DNA of 64,000 bases from an uncultured Clostridia bacterium (GCA_937907605.1 CALCYI010000068.1:1-64000); one strand, 5' to 3'; shown: positions 1 to 9,100, numbered from the stretch's first letter. The notes: generated from the letters alone by a model not told the origin. A program made the numbers and translations.

Positions 1-936
1 GACAGCGGACTTGCGCTTCCGAAAATCTCGCTCGGACTGTGGCAGAATTTCGGCGACGAAGCTGACTACGAGGAGATAAAGGACATAATCTTTACCGCGT
101 TTGACAGGGGCATTACGCATTTTGACCTTGCGAACAATTACGGCCCCGCGCCGGGCTCGGCTGAAACGAACTTCGGAAAAATTCTAAAGGACGGGTTAAT
201 GCCCTACCGCGACGAGCTTATTATTTCAACAAAGGCGGGCTACGAGATGTGGGACGGTCCCTACGGCGGACGCTCAGGCACAAGGAAGTACCTAATCGCC
301 TCGCTCGACCAGAGCCTTAAGAGAATGGGGCTTGATTACGTCGACATATTCTATCACCACTGTATGACGCCCGAAACCCCGCTGCACGAGACAGCACTTT
401 GTTTGAGCGATATAGTACGTCAGGGCAAGAGCCTTTATATCGGAATGAGCAACTACGATGGCAAAACGATGCACAGAATGTATCACCGCTGCGACGATTT
501 CAACGTTCCGTACGTAATCAATCAGAACAGGTACAACATTCTTGACCGCACGGTTGAGGAAAACGGGCTCAAGAAGCAGAGCGAGAAAAAGAAAAAGGGC
601 ATTATCGCCTTTTCGCCGCTCGCTCAGGGCAGGCTCTCCGATAAATACAAAAACGGTATTCCCGAGGGCTCAAGGCTCTACGGCAGAGAGGATTACTGCA
701 AAAATATCGGGCTTGACGAAAAGCAAATCAGCGTAATAGCAAGGCTTAGCGAATTTGCAAACGAGAGGGGCGAAACGCTCTCACAGCTTGCGATACAGTG
801 GCTACTTGCAAAGGGTGTAACCTCAGTGCTTGTTGGCGTAAGAAACAAGGCTCAGCTTCTCGAAAACCTTGAAGCGCTCGATAAAGCGCCACTCACCGAA
901 AAAGAGCTTGAAATAATTGAAAATATCGTAAAATAA
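1..936 (+). CDS. Aldo/keto reductase, 5' end outside the window
   Basis: NADPH-dependent reductase of the AKR superfamily, closest in feel to the YghZ/L-glyceraldehyde-3-phosphate reductase group. The frame is open from base 1, so the start codon lies upstream; 311 residues are visible. The catalytic tetrad can be read (numbered from base 1): Asp42 and Tyr47 in FDLANNYG, Lys78 in STKAG, His119/120 in YHHC. The C-terminal part keeps the cofactor-binding pattern (SVLVGVRNKAQL). An internal ATG at 199 is not the start, because Asp42 and Tyr47 lie before it. The substrate cannot be told from sequence. A terminator follows directly, and the next gene is convergent. Confidence 0.9.
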   Translation, partial: DSGLALPKISLGLWQNFGDEADYEEIKDIIFTAFDRGITHFDLANNYGPAPGSAETNFGKILKDGLMPYRDELIISTKAGYEMWDGPYGGRSGTRKYLIASLDQSLKRMGLDYVDIFYHHCMTPETPLHETALCLSDIVRQGKSLYIGMSNYDGKTMHRMYHRCDDFNVPYVINQNRYNILDRTVEENGLKKQSEKKKKGIIAFSPLAQGRLSDKYKNGIPEGSRLYGREDYCKNIGLDEKQISVIARLSEFANERGETLSQLAIQWLLAKGVTSVLVGVRNKAQLLENLEALDKAPLTEKELEIIENIVK

Positions 937-939
937 AAA

Positions 940-965
940 GATGCAGGAAAAATCCTGCATCTTTT
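940..965. terminator. Bidirectional intrinsic terminator
   Basis: Nine-base-pair stem (GATGCAGGA / TCCTGCATC) with an AAAA loop, T-run on the plus side and A-run on the other side, lying between two convergent stop codons. It can serve the reductase gene and the acylation operon. Confidence 0.85.
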
Positions 966-2010
966 AATTTATTATTTCCCTGATAACCGCGATTTCATCG
1001 GGTGCGCTCTGTTTAACGAAATCCCCAAGGCTGATAAATGTATACCTCTCATCAAGCATTATAATTTTGCTGTAATCCTTTACTATAAACGGCACGAAGC
1101 TGTTTGCAAAGGAGTCCTTTAAAATCAGTAAGGTTTTGCCGTTGCTCTGAGAGCGGTTTTCAATCGTTACAATACCGTGATTTCCGCCCTGAAAGACGTT
1201 GTACTTATCCTTGGTATCAAGCGCGGAAAGGTCAAAAAGCTCAATCTCTTTTCCGTCTGCGTTCACGGATAAATCAAGATTCTCGTCAGAGATAATAAGC
1301 TCGTCATACGGTGTGCCGCTGAGCAGTGCTTTAGAATAAAGAGTTCCCCTGAAACCGTCTGAAACCATTTTTTCGGTAAAGGACGACGGCGTGTTTCCGC
1401 GTGCGTCGCACCAAGCCTCATATGCAAGATACGCGCCGTTATAATTCCAGTGATGGTCGGTTTTATAAAACGCATCCTCCCTGCCCTGTAACGACGGCAG
1501 AAGGTCAATCAAAACCGTATTTTCGAGATGCAAGGAAAGTTCACCGTAAAGAGCTTCATAGTCATAAACCGGCGCACCGTCGGGCAGACTGCTTTTAAGG
1601 CACACTTCAGCCGACGGAACGTACATAACGAACGTGGGTACGGTTTCGGCGATTTTATTCACGGTATCGGCGTAAGATACGAGCGCAGACTTACTGAAAT
1701 CAGTATCGGTAATTTTCTGCACAAGGCGTTTGTCGCCCAGTATATACGCTCCGCCGATTTCCCTTTTTCCGAGTGCATAATCAAAATCCGATTTAAGAGT
1801 AATTAGCGCCTCTCGGTACGGTAGCTGATCGGAAAGCAGCTTTTCCAGCCCGTCCTGAAAGCCTCCGCCGAACACGTCGTGTGAAATACCAGACCGTGTT
1901 TCAAGGCTTCGGTTTTCATTATCTGAAACGGCGGTATCGGGCTTAATAAAAACTATCGAAGCGATAACGGCGGGTATTAAGATAAATAAAATAATAATTA
2001 CTTTTTTCAT
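964..2010 (-). CDS. DHHW family protein, AlgX/DltD-like partner of the MBOAT
   Basis: 348-residue membrane-anchored extracytoplasmic protein with an N-terminal hydrophobic segment (residues 3-22). The family-naming motif DHHW is at 185-188, and a KDSF serine motif lies near the C-terminus, as in SGNH-type acyltransferases and esterases (AlgJ/AlgX). In known systems such proteins accept an acyl group moved across the membrane by an MBOAT and place it on an extracellular polymer; that role here is inferred from the adjoining MBOAT gene, 8 bases upstream. It is the last gene of a four-gene minus-strand operon. The acceptor polymer is unknown. Confidence 0.85.
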   Translation of the reverse strand: MKKVIIILFILIPAVIASIVFIKPDTAVSDNENRSLETRSGISHDVFGGGFQDGLEKLLSDQLPYREALITLKSDFDYALGKREIGGAYILGDKRLVQKITDTDFSKSALVSYADTVNKIAETVPTFVMYVPSAEVCLKSSLPDGAPVYDYEALYGELSLHLENTVLIDLLPSLQGREDAFYKTDHHWNYNGAYLAYEAWCDARGNTPSSFTEKMVSDGFRGTLYSKALLSGTPYDELIISDENLDLSVNADGKEIELFDLSALDTKDKYNVFQGGNHGIVTIENRSQSNGKTLLILKDSFANSFVPFIVKDYSKIIMLDERYTFISLGDFVKQSAPDEIAVIREIIN

Positions 2011-2018
2011 AGCCCACC

Positions 2019-3434
2019 TCAGAATCTGAAATACAAAAACGGATTATAGCCGCTGCTGACAATGCATATAAAGGACGCCGCAAAAACGATTACGCAAAGC
2101 GCAAGCTTTAAGGCAAAGCGAGCTTTTTCCGACTTTACTCTGCTAAGCAGGAGCTTAAAGACTTTTTTCGGATACGGCGTTGAAAGCAGGATACCCGCAA
2201 TGAAAACCGCAAGGAAATTCATAAGATAAAACCTTGCGTCCGCGCTGCAAAAGCCGTATTTGAAGAAAAGCGATTTAACATACTCAGAAAGCACGGTAAT
2301 ATCGTCGTTTGCAAAAATCACCCACGAGAAGAAAACGCAAAGCAGAGTATAGATATGTCCTATAAGCTTCGGTAATCTGTCGAGCAGCCTGAGGAGGAAG
2401 AGCTTTTCAATAACGAGGAGCACGAAGAAATACAGCCCCCAGAGTATGAAATTCCAGCCTGCACCGTGCCAGAGCCCCGTTAAAAACCACACGATAAAGA
2501 GGTTCAATATCTGCCTCGGGAGTCCCTTTCGGTTACCGCCGAGCGGAATATACACATACTCGCGGAACCATACGCCGAGGGAGATATGCCACCTGCGCCA
2601 GAATTCCGTTACGCTCTTTGACATATAGGGATAGTCAAAGTTCTCCTTTAAATCAAAGCCGAGAATTTTAGCAAGCCCTATCGCCATATCGGAATAGCCC
2701 GAAAAGTCAAAGTAAATCTGGAGCATAAAGGCTGCCGTACCGAGATACGAGGTGCACGCGGAGCTGACTCCGCCGAGCGCGCTGATTTCCTCCCAGAGCA
2801 TTCCGACGGTATTTGCAAGGAGCACCTTTTTTCCTATACCGAGCATAAAGCGGAGCATACCGTTTGATGCTTTATCGGAGTTAAAGGGTCTTGAATTAAT
2901 ATCAAGCTGCTTTTCAATATCCGCATAGCGTACTATTGGACCCGCGATAAGCTGGGGGAACATACAGATATACATTCCGAAACTGATAATATTATGCTGC
3001 GCCTTTACCCTGTTTCTGTACACGTCGATAGTGTAGGAAAGGGTCTGGAAGGTGTAAAAGGATATTCCTATCGGAAGGGCAATACTCAGCGGTTGCAGGG
3101 AGGTATTAAAAGCGGAATTAACGGTAGTGAGTGCAAAATCGGTATACTTGAAAAAGCAGAGTAAGCCCAGGTTCACGACGACGGATAGGATAAGCACCGC
3201 CTTCTGCTTTTTGGGCTCGTTTTTTTCTTTTAACTTTTCAAGCGCAAGTCCGTTACAGTAATCAAATACCGTTGAGAACAGCATTATAGCTATGTAAACA
3301 GGCTCGCCCCACGCGTAAAAAACGAGGCTCATAAAAAACAGAACCGCATTCTTCGCACGCTTCGGAACGAGGAAGTACATAGCTAAGGTTACCGGAAGGA
3401 ACAGCAGTAAAAAAACTAATGAGCTGAATACCAC
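2019..3434 (-). CDS. MBOAT family O-acyltransferase (AlgI/DltB/PatA type)
   Basis: 471-residue polytopic membrane protein with about ten hydrophobic segments. MBOAT hallmarks: FDFSGYSDMAIG (243-254), FWRRWHISLGVWFREYVYIPLGG (around His283), and the invariant His323 in LTGLWHGAGWNFILWG. Family members transfer acyl groups, often acetyl, from a cytoplasmic donor across the membrane to surface polysaccharides or teichoic acids. The DHHW protein directly downstream is the usual partner. The 12-base gap to the upstream lipoprotein gene argues for co-transcription. Full length for the family. Confidence 0.93.
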   Translation of the reverse strand: MVFSSLVFLLLFLPVTLAMYFLVPKRAKNAVLFFMSLVFYAWGEPVYIAIMLFSTVFDYCNGLALEKLKEKNEPKKQKAVLILSVVVNLGLLCFFKYTDFALTTVNSAFNTSLQPLSIALPIGISFYTFQTLSYTIDVYRNRVKAQHNIISFGMYICMFPQLIAGPIVRYADIEKQLDINSRPFNSDKASNGMLRFMLGIGKKVLLANTVGMLWEEISALGGVSSACTSYLGTAAFMLQIYFDFSGYSDMAIGLAKILGFDLKENFDYPYMSKSVTEFWRRWHISLGVWFREYVYIPLGGNRKGLPRQILNLFIVWFLTGLWHGAGWNFILWGLYFFVLLVIEKLFLLRLLDRLPKLIGHIYTLLCVFFSWVIFANDDITVLSEYVKSLFFKYGFCSADARFYLMNFLAVFIAGILLSTPYPKKVFKLLLSRVKSEKARFALKLALCVIVFAASFICIVSSGYNPFLYFRF

Positions 3435-3446
3435 TTTAATTCTCCG

Positions 3447-3938
3447 TTAATTATTAAAATAGTTGTAAAAGGCTGTTGATACGGCGTCCGCGTCGTCGGC
3501 AACAACCGCGCCGACAACGTTACCGTACGCCATATATTTTACGTTATCCAGCTTAGTAAGCTGGCTTTTATCATAGGTCGCGTAGAGCGCCCTGCGGGTT
3601 TCAATATGCTTTTCGAGCGCCGCTCTCGCAAGGGCGGCGTCGCTCTTGCTTTTTACCTGAATTACGGCGATTTCGTCGGCGTTTCCCGTACCGTCAGCAG
3701 CATAGTAAACGAAGAAGGCTTCAACCTTGGAATAATCCATTTCGGAGATATTCCTGAATATGCTCTCAGCGCCGTCGTCGGACGAGCTTGCGTACTTCAT
3801 CTCGCCGAATTTATCGGTTGACGATACCATTCTGTCCTTTAAATCATAGAGGCTAACGTTCGCTGCGTCCTTTGCGCAGGAGCTGAAAATCAACACAGCA
3901 ATCAAAATGAGCGATATTATTGATATTATTCTTTTCAT
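3447..3938 (-). CDS. DUF4358-type lipoprotein
   Basis: 163 residues. The N-terminus is a lipoprotein signal: charged start, hydrophobic run, then a lipobox ending in FSSCAKD with the lipidated Cys at residue 20. The mature part resembles DUF4358, a small clostridial family of unknown function often found beside MBOAT and transglutaminase-like genes. It lies one base from the stop of the transglutaminase-like gene, so translation is probably coupled. It probably acts on the outer face of the membrane with the acylation proteins; no catalytic motif is visible. The DUF assignment is by recognition of the pattern and could be wrong. Confidence 0.7.
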   Translation of the reverse strand: MKRIISIISLILIAVLIFSSCAKDAANVSLYDLKDRMVSSTDKFGEMKYASSSDDGAESIFRNISEMDYSKVEAFFVYYAADGTGNADEIAVIQVKSKSDAALARAALEKHIETRRALYATYDKSQLTKLDNVKYMAYGNVVGAVVADDADAVSTAFYNYFNN

Positions 3939-3939
3939 A

Positions 3940-4998
3940 TTAACCTACCGCGATTTCCTCGTTAAACTTATCAATGGCGTTGTTTACAGCCTCGTCAAGC
4001 TTTTCTCTCGTCTTTTCGTCGGGCTCATAGTTGTCAATATTTGTGTCAATATAGAAGCTGAGGATATATTCCTTATTCTCATTCTGCATCCACTCGTAGC
4101 TTACGCTGAAGGTTTCGTAGCTGTTCATCATATCGCAAAGCTGGTTTACAAGGTACTGAGCGTCCTTTTCCGTTTCGGGAGTAATTTCCCTTTTGAACGT
4201 ACAGCTTATAACGGGCTTCTTTTCTATAACCGCCTTGGTAAGCCATTCGGGTATGTCGTAAATACTGTCAAGCTTTTCGCTGATTGAGAAGATATAGTTA
4301 TACTTCTGTCCCTTTGCTGCCGGGAAATATTCCCTCGTCCAGTCGTGGTTCATAACGCAGTGGTTATCGTCCATATTGAAGTTTCTGAACGTGGAGTTCG
4401 GGTTATCGAAATAGCAGTCCGTATGATACCAGCCGTCGTCAAGCTTAACTAAGTCCCAGGTGTGAGTAAGGTCGGTTGAATGAACGACCTTACATTCAAT
4501 CTTCATCATCTGCATAAAGAGTCTGAAGGTGGTAGCATAGCCTACGCATACCGCGCTGTGATACTTAAGCACATCGTGGGGATTGTCGTTTTCATTATTC
4601 ATTTCGGGAATAACGGTAAGGATACTCGTATTATTGGTAAGCTTCGAGGTGAGCCAGGTATAAACCGCCTTTTCCTTTTCATAATCGGACATATTAGGCT
4701 CTATGATTTCGTCAAGCACTGCCTTTGCCATATCAAGCGTTTCCTTATCGGCGTCGCTGAGGGCAGAGGTATCGCCCGAAATATACGCGTCTGAAATCGG
4801 AAGAGTGGACTTAATAACGTATCTTCCGGCTATCGTAACGTCGTCCTCCTGGTTAACGTCCTCAACCGCGCCCATCATCTGATTAATCGCGTCCGAGGTC
4901 TTTTTCTGTGAATAATATGTAAGCGCCGAAATGGCTATACTCGCGCAAAGCGCAAGGGAAATAAATACGTAAAATGCAGTCGGTTTTCTCTCTTTCAT
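3940..4998 (-). CDS. Membrane-anchored transglutaminase-like protein
   Basis: 352 residues. One N-terminal membrane segment (about 8-28) anchors an external domain. The papain-like core shows a transglutaminase triad: Cys151 in HSAVCVGYA, His179 in THTWDLV, Asp194 in YHTDCYF. The C-terminal third is unassigned. Such proteins can act as cysteine peptidases or cross-linking enzymes on the cell surface. First gene of the operon with DUF4358, MBOAT and DHHW genes, and directly downstream of a good promoter. GGAGG lies upstream of the ATG. Confidence 0.85.
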   Translation of the reverse strand: MKERKPTAFYVFISLALCASIAISALTYYSQKKTSDAINQMMGAVEDVNQEDDVTIAGRYVIKSTLPISDAYISGDTSALSDADKETLDMAKAVLDEIIEPNMSDYEKEKAVYTWLTSKLTNNTSILTVIPEMNNENDNPHDVLKYHSAVCVGYATTFRLFMQMMKIECKVVHSTDLTHTWDLVKLDDGWYHTDCYFDNPNSTFRNFNMDDNHCVMNHDWTREYFPAAKGQKYNYIFSISEKLDSIYDIPEWLTKAVIEKKPVISCTFKREITPETEKDAQYLVNQLCDMMNSYETFSVSYEWMQNENKEYILSFYIDTNIDNYEPDEKTREKLDEAVNNAIDKFNEEIAVG

Positions 4999-5035
4999 AA
5001 CAGGGTTCCTCCAAAAAAAATACTATTCTATACCC

Positions 5036-5064
5036 TTTATAATTCAAGCGTTTACAAAAGTCAA
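5036..5064 (-). promoter_or_regulatory. Promoter of the surface-acylation operon with cre-like overlap
   Basis: -35 TTGACT (5059-5064), 17-base spacer, -10 TATAAA (5036-5041). The spacer holds TGTAAACGCTTGAA (5043-5056), which matches 12 of 14 positions of the CcpA cre consensus. The promoter is well supported; catabolite control is a guess. Confidence 0.7.
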
Positions 5065-5101
5065 TAGGCTATTTAAAAGTTTAAAATTTTTTCATATATA
5101 T

Positions 5102-5130
5102 AGAAAAACGGACGGCTATTCGCCGTCCGT
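5102..5130 (-). terminator. Intrinsic terminator overlapping the DUF2974 stop codon
   Basis: On the minus strand a 9-bp GC-rich stem (ACGGACGGC / GCCGTCCGT) is followed by TTTTT. The stop codon lies in the hairpin. Confidence 0.85.
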
Positions 5131-6324
5131 TTCGATTTTTTCTTCGTCGTTTTCAGGCTCGTCCTTGTGTCTGAAAGGAAGCTTATTCGTAACGTTCTTT
5201 ACGTAGGTTTTCGCCTTGGTAGCGGCGCCTGAAACATAGTCCTTTGCGAAATCGGTCATTACCTTTTTTGCGAGGGCTCTGAGCCTCGCCTTCTGGTCGG
5301 GATTCAGAGTCTGTATGGAGTCAATGAAAATCATCAGCAGATTAGTATCAACGTTCTTTAAATCATAGAAATTATATACGCCCATTTCCTCTGCGGTCTT
5401 TTCAAGCGCACCGTAGAAGCTGTCCAAGTCCTCATCGCCTATGGTCTTTACCAAATCGTTGAGGTAGGCACCGAGTTTATCGGAATCCGCGTCATAGCAC
5501 TCCGCCGTTTCAAAGCGGTCGTCGCTTATCAGCCAGGTAGCAATGCTGTGCTGTCTTGAGCGCTTAGCGTCGCTGCGAACTATACAGGGCTCCTTTTCCA
5601 TAAAAAGCGCTCTGCCGACAATAGAACATTGAGGATTGATAATATTAATCTTATCCCTTATCTGCTTATAGTCGTAGCCGTCGAAGAACCACTCGGGAAA
5701 ACCCGGCGCGTCGAACGCATAAACCGACTCAATTTTCCTCTGAAGCGAATTAGAACAGTTTACCGCGGCGTATATCGCAAGGTTTCCGCCCTTTGAGTGA
5801 CCGCACACGCGCACCGCGCCGTCGTGAAGCATAGCAGACTCCTGAAAATAATGCAGCGCCTCAATCTGAGCAGGCACGGGGAACATATACGCGAGCATAG
5901 CGCTCTCCTTAAAGCCTGTAACCGTAGCGTCCGTACCCCTGAAGGCGACCATAATGCTGCCGTCGCAGAGGTAGTAGTTCGCGGCGCAAATCTGCTTATC
6001 AATTGCGTCATTGATATTATTGATATAGTTTTTCATCAAAACTTTTCCAAAGCGCTTGGTTTCTGAACAAAGGGTAAGAAGGCGCGCAGCCCTTGAGGCT
6101 ACGTCGAGTAGCGCATCGATATCCGCGTCGCTGTTATGCTCATAGAATTTTACCGCTGCTTCTGAGATAGTAACGCTGTCAGCACTCTCAAGAATTCCGT
6201 TCATTTCGTTGTATATTAGCTGTGAAAAAATCACTGCATCAACGTCGTTAAACGGCTTTTCGTTAAAATCAAGCGCTCCGTATTTTTCAAGATACTGAGT
6301 TAAATACTGCATAAAATCACTCAC
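5116..6324 (-). CDS. DUF2974 (Mbeg1-like) alpha/beta-hydrolase
   Basis: 402-residue cytoplasmic protein of the lipase-like DUF2974 family. The nucleophile elbow GHSKGG places Ser177; the preceding strand holds the FRGTD oxyanion-type segment at 128-132, both typical of class 3 lipase relatives. There is no signal peptide. The C-terminus (about 365-402) is basic, then strongly acidic. The substrate is unknown; members are common and single-copy in Clostridia. It lies 44 bases downstream of glnA on the same strand, separated by a hairpin without a T-run, so some read-through from glnA is possible. Confidence 0.8.
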   Translation of the reverse strand: MSDFMQYLTQYLEKYGALDFNEKPFNDVDAVIFSQLIYNEMNGILESADSVTISEAAVKFYEHNSDADIDALLDVASRAARLLTLCSETKRFGKVLMKNYINNINDAIDKQICAANYYLCDGSIMVAFRGTDATVTGFKESAMLAYMFPVPAQIEALHYFQESAMLHDGAVRVCGHSKGGNLAIYAAVNCSNSLQRKIESVYAFDAPGFPEWFFDGYDYKQIRDKINIINPQCSIVGRALFMEKEPCIVRSDAKRSRQHSIATWLISDDRFETAECYDADSDKLGAYLNDLVKTIGDEDLDSFYGALEKTAEEMGVYNFYDLKNVDTNLLMIFIDSIQTLNPDQKARLRALAKKVMTDFAKDYVSGAATKAKTYVKNVTNKLPFRHKDEPENDEEKIETDGE

Positions 6325-6338
6325 CTTAAATCAATACA

Positions 6339-6360
6339 GGTCGGCGCATTGCGCCGACCG
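6339..6360 (-). other. Hairpin without T-tract between glnA and the DUF2974 gene
   Basis: Perfect 9-bp inverted repeat (GGTCGGCGC / GCGCCGACC). No T-run follows on the minus strand, so it may stabilise the glnA 3' end or partly terminate. Function inferred only. Confidence 0.5.
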
Positions 6361-6368
6361 AAACACTA

Positions 6369-7712
6369 TCAATGATTAATCATATATCTGTCGGTTTCCC
6401 ACTTGGTAACCTGTACGCTGTATTCCTTCCACTCTCTCTTTTTGCCCTCAATGTAGTTCTTATACACGTGCTCGCCGAGAGTTTCCCTGATAAGCGCGTC
6501 AGCCTCAGCGCACTTTATAGCCTCCTCGAGCGAGGCGGGAAGAGAGTCTACGCTCGCCTTATTGAGCTCTTTATTTGAAAGATCGAATACGTTATAATCA
6601 ATCGGCTCGGGCGGAACAAGTCCCTTTTCTATTCCGTCGAGACCTGCCGCAAGGCAGAGAGCCATTTCAAGATACGGGTTGCAGGCAGGGTCGGGAGAAC
6701 GGAGCTCAACCCTCGTGCCCTTGCCCCTTGAGGCAGGAACGCGAACGAGCACGCTGCGGTTTGAGGTTGACCATGAAAGATATGTAGGAGCCTCATAACC
6801 CGGTACAAGCCTTTTATATGAATTAACAGTCGGGTTTGCAACGACGGTCAGTCCCTTAACGTGCGCGAGAATACCCGCGATAAAGGAATGAGCTTCCTTG
6901 GAAAGTCCGAGATCGCCGTCGGGGTCGTCAAATACGTTCTTACCCGTTTTTAAATCATAGAGGGACATATTTGTATGCATACCGCTGCCCGCGATACCGT
7001 AAATCGGCTTTGGCATGAAGGTTGCGTGAAGTCCGTGCTTGGTGGCATAGGTCTTAACAACATGCTTAAAGGTCATTACTCTGTCGGCGGAGGTCATAAC
7101 CTCTCCGAACTGGAAGTCAATCTCGTGCTGTCCCTGCGCACACTCGTGGTGGGACGCTTCGATAGTATAGCCCATTTCCTCAAGCGCAAGGCAGATGTCG
7201 CGGCGGCAGTTTTCGCCGTGGTCGATAGGATTGAGGTCGAAATAGCCTGCCTCGTCGCCGGGCTCAAGAGTAGGTTTGCCCTCTTCGTCAAGCTTAAAAA
7301 GGAAAAATTCGCACTCGGGACCGCAGTTAAAGCCGTAGCCCATTGCTGCGGCTCTGTCGATAACCTTCTGGAGCACGTTCCTCGGGTCGCCCTCAAAGGG
7401 AGTTACGTTATCAGCCTTATATACCGAGCAGATAAGACGTCCCGTCTGAGCGTTTGAGTTTTTCCTCCACGGGAAAAGCGCCCAGGTATCATAATCGGGA
7501 TGAAGGTACATATCGCTCTCATCAATACGTACGAAGCCGTCGATTGAAGAGCCGTCGAACATACACTCGTTATTAAGCGCCTTCTCCAATTGGGACACGG
7601 TTATTGATACGTTTTTCATTTTTCCAAATAAATCGGTAAACTGAAGACGTACAAATTCCACACTGTTTTCTTTTGCTTCCTTTAGTATCCGCTCTTTAGT
7701 GTACTTGCTCAT
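6369..7712 (-). CDS. glnA: Glutamine synthetase, type I
   Basis: Makes glutamine from glutamate, ammonia and ATP. 447 residues is the length of the short Gram-positive/thermophile GSI-alpha form. Family signatures are visible: DGSSIDGF near residue 54, the ATP/metal segment GSGMHTNMSL, NRSVLVRVPASRGKGTRVE and the conserved end of the barrel. No GlnR-type repressor gene is adjacent. AAGGAGA lies 8 bases before the ATG. Downstream is the DUF2974 gene, upstream a CapA-like gene on the same strand; only about 50 bases separate glnA from the latter. Feedback regulation cannot be judged from sequence alone. Confidence 0.97.
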   Translation of the reverse strand: MSKYTKERILKEAKENSVEFVRLQFTDLFGKMKNVSITVSQLEKALNNECMFDGSSIDGFVRIDESDMYLHPDYDTWALFPWRKNSNAQTGRLICSVYKADNVTPFEGDPRNVLQKVIDRAAAMGYGFNCGPECEFFLFKLDEEGKPTLEPGDEAGYFDLNPIDHGENCRRDICLALEEMGYTIEASHHECAQGQHEIDFQFGEVMTSADRVMTFKHVVKTYATKHGLHATFMPKPIYGIAGSGMHTNMSLYDLKTGKNVFDDPDGDLGLSKEAHSFIAGILAHVKGLTVVANPTVNSYKRLVPGYEAPTYLSWSTSNRSVLVRVPASRGKGTRVELRSPDPACNPYLEMALCLAAGLDGIEKGLVPPEPIDYNVFDLSNKELNKASVDSLPASLEEAIKCAEADALIRETLGEHVYKNYIEGKKREWKEYSVQVTKWETDRYMINH

Positions 7713-7760
7713 AGGTTTTCTCCTTGTTTCATTTGCTTATACAGTATATTATTAAAAAAC

Positions 7761-8972
7761 TTATGATATGTCAAGAAATTCCTCGCTTACAATTCTCTTT
7801 GAGAGCTTTGTGAAGTATTCAACGGTTGCGCCGTCCTGTACCTGCTTATCGGCAAGGTCGTTATTATAGTCGGAAAGCTTATAAACGCTGAAGCGGTATT
7901 TTCCGTTCGACCTTGAATAATAGTCAATAACGGGAGCAAGCTTGGCGTTAGTTATTGTGATTTCTCCTCCCTTTCTCTCAACGGTAATCTCCGCCATACC
8001 GCCGCACATCTGGTTAAGATTAACCTGGTGCGATACGAAGTTTCCTATCGAATAGTAAACGAGCATCTTTTTACCCGTTTTCTCGTTTGTAACCCATTCA
8101 ACAGGCTGGAGCACGTGGGGGTGAGTACCTATTACAATATCAACGCCGAGCTGTGAGAAAAGCTTAACGTACTTTCTCTGCTGCTCGTTTATATCGTGGC
8201 TGTTCTCAGTTCCCCAGTGCGGGAAAACGATAACGACGTCAGCGTTCTTTCTCGCCTCGGTAATGTCCTTTTTAACCTTGTCCTCATCAAGCAAATTGAT
8301 TATGTAATACTTATCCTCAGGAATAGAAATACCGTTAGTTCCGTATGTATAATTGAGGAGTGCGAACTTAAGACCGTTCTTTTCAAGATAAGTAATCTTG
8401 TTATAATCCTCCTCGCTTGCGTTAGTACCGATATAGGTAATCTCGGGGTGCTTTGCGAAGAATTCGAGCTCCTTTTCAACACCCGCCGAGCCTATGTCCA
8501 TAGAGTGATTGGTAGCGCAGGTGAAAACGTCGAAGCCCGCTTTAATAGCGGCGGTGCCGACCTCCCACGGAGTATTGAACATCGGGTATCCGCTGTATTC
8601 AAAGCTTTCGCCGCCGAGCATGGTTTCCTGATTGATAACGGCTATATCGGCGGGCTCTATGTACTTCTTCATGTCCTCATAAAAAGAGGTATAATCCCTC
8701 GTGCCGTCGTCCTGAACGCCCGCTTCAATACAGGTATTGTGAATGAGGTTATCCCCTACAGCAACGAGTGTAACCTTAGCGTCCTGAGCCTCGGTAGTCT
8801 TTTCCTCGGTCTTTTCCTCGGTCTTTTCAGCCTTGCTCACGGTAAGCGAAGGGTTTGCAAATTCGCTCGTTTTAGTCGAAACCTTACCCGAAACGGCAAA
8901 GGCGATTACAACAACAACCGCACAGATAACGGGTATCAATACAGGCATAAGCTTCTTTTTATCAAAATTCAT
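7761..8972 (-). CDS. CapA-family (PGA_cap) metallophosphatase-like protein
   Basis: 403 residues. One N-terminal membrane segment (about 10-27), an acidic low-complexity linker with repeated EEKTTE-like units, then a calcineurin-like fold: VAVGDNLIHN, NQETMLGG, CATNHSMD, FPHWGTE and IGTHPHVLQ are the conserved CapA/PGA_cap motifs. Family members were named for poly-gamma-glutamate capsule synthesis, but no capBC genes are nearby, so the role here is open: an extracellular phosphoesterase or a surface-polymer factor. It has its own promoter at 9002-9029. Confidence 0.88.
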   Translation of the reverse strand: MNFDKKKLMPVLIPVICAVVVVIAFAVSGKVSTKTSEFANPSLTVSKAEKTEEKTEEKTTEAQDAKVTLVAVGDNLIHNTCIEAGVQDDGTRDYTSFYEDMKKYIEPADIAVINQETMLGGESFEYSGYPMFNTPWEVGTAAIKAGFDVFTCATNHSMDIGSAGVEKELEFFAKHPEITYIGTNASEEDYNKITYLEKNGLKFALLNYTYGTNGISIPEDKYYIINLLDEDKVKKDITEARKNADVVIVFPHWGTENSHDINEQQRKYVKLFSQLGVDIVIGTHPHVLQPVEWVTNEKTGKKMLVYYSIGNFVSHQVNLNQMCGGMAEITVERKGGEITITNAKLAPVIDYYSRSNGKYRFSVYKLSDYNNDLADKQVQDGATVEYFTKLSKRIVSEEFLDIS

Positions 8973-9001
8973 AATTATTCTCCTTGAAAACTAATATATA
9001 T

Positions 9002-9029
9002 ATTATAACATAATTATAAATTAATGCAA
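9002..9029 (-). promoter_or_regulatory. Promoter of the capA-like gene
   Basis: -10 TATAAT (9002-9007) and a weaker -35 TTGCAT (9024-9029) with a 16-base spacer on the minus strand, about 30 bases before the start codon. Confidence 0.5.
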
Positions 9030-9037
9030 TCAATAAA

Positions 9038-9066
9038 TTGACAAAATGGGATATGAGGAGTATATT
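9038..9066 (+). promoter_or_regulatory. Promoter of the Ca/Na antiporter gene
   Basis: -35 TTGACA (9038-9043), 17-base spacer, -10 TATATT (9061-9066), 35 bases before the start codon. Confidence 0.8.
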
Positions 9067-9100
9067 AAGTTTATTACTCTAATGGATAAAGGTGAAAATA

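Noticed and set aside
8196..8987. Long plus-strand frame (263 codons) antisense to the capA-like gene
   Set aside because: The minus-strand gene has clear CapA motifs and start signals; the antisense frame has none and follows from codon bias.
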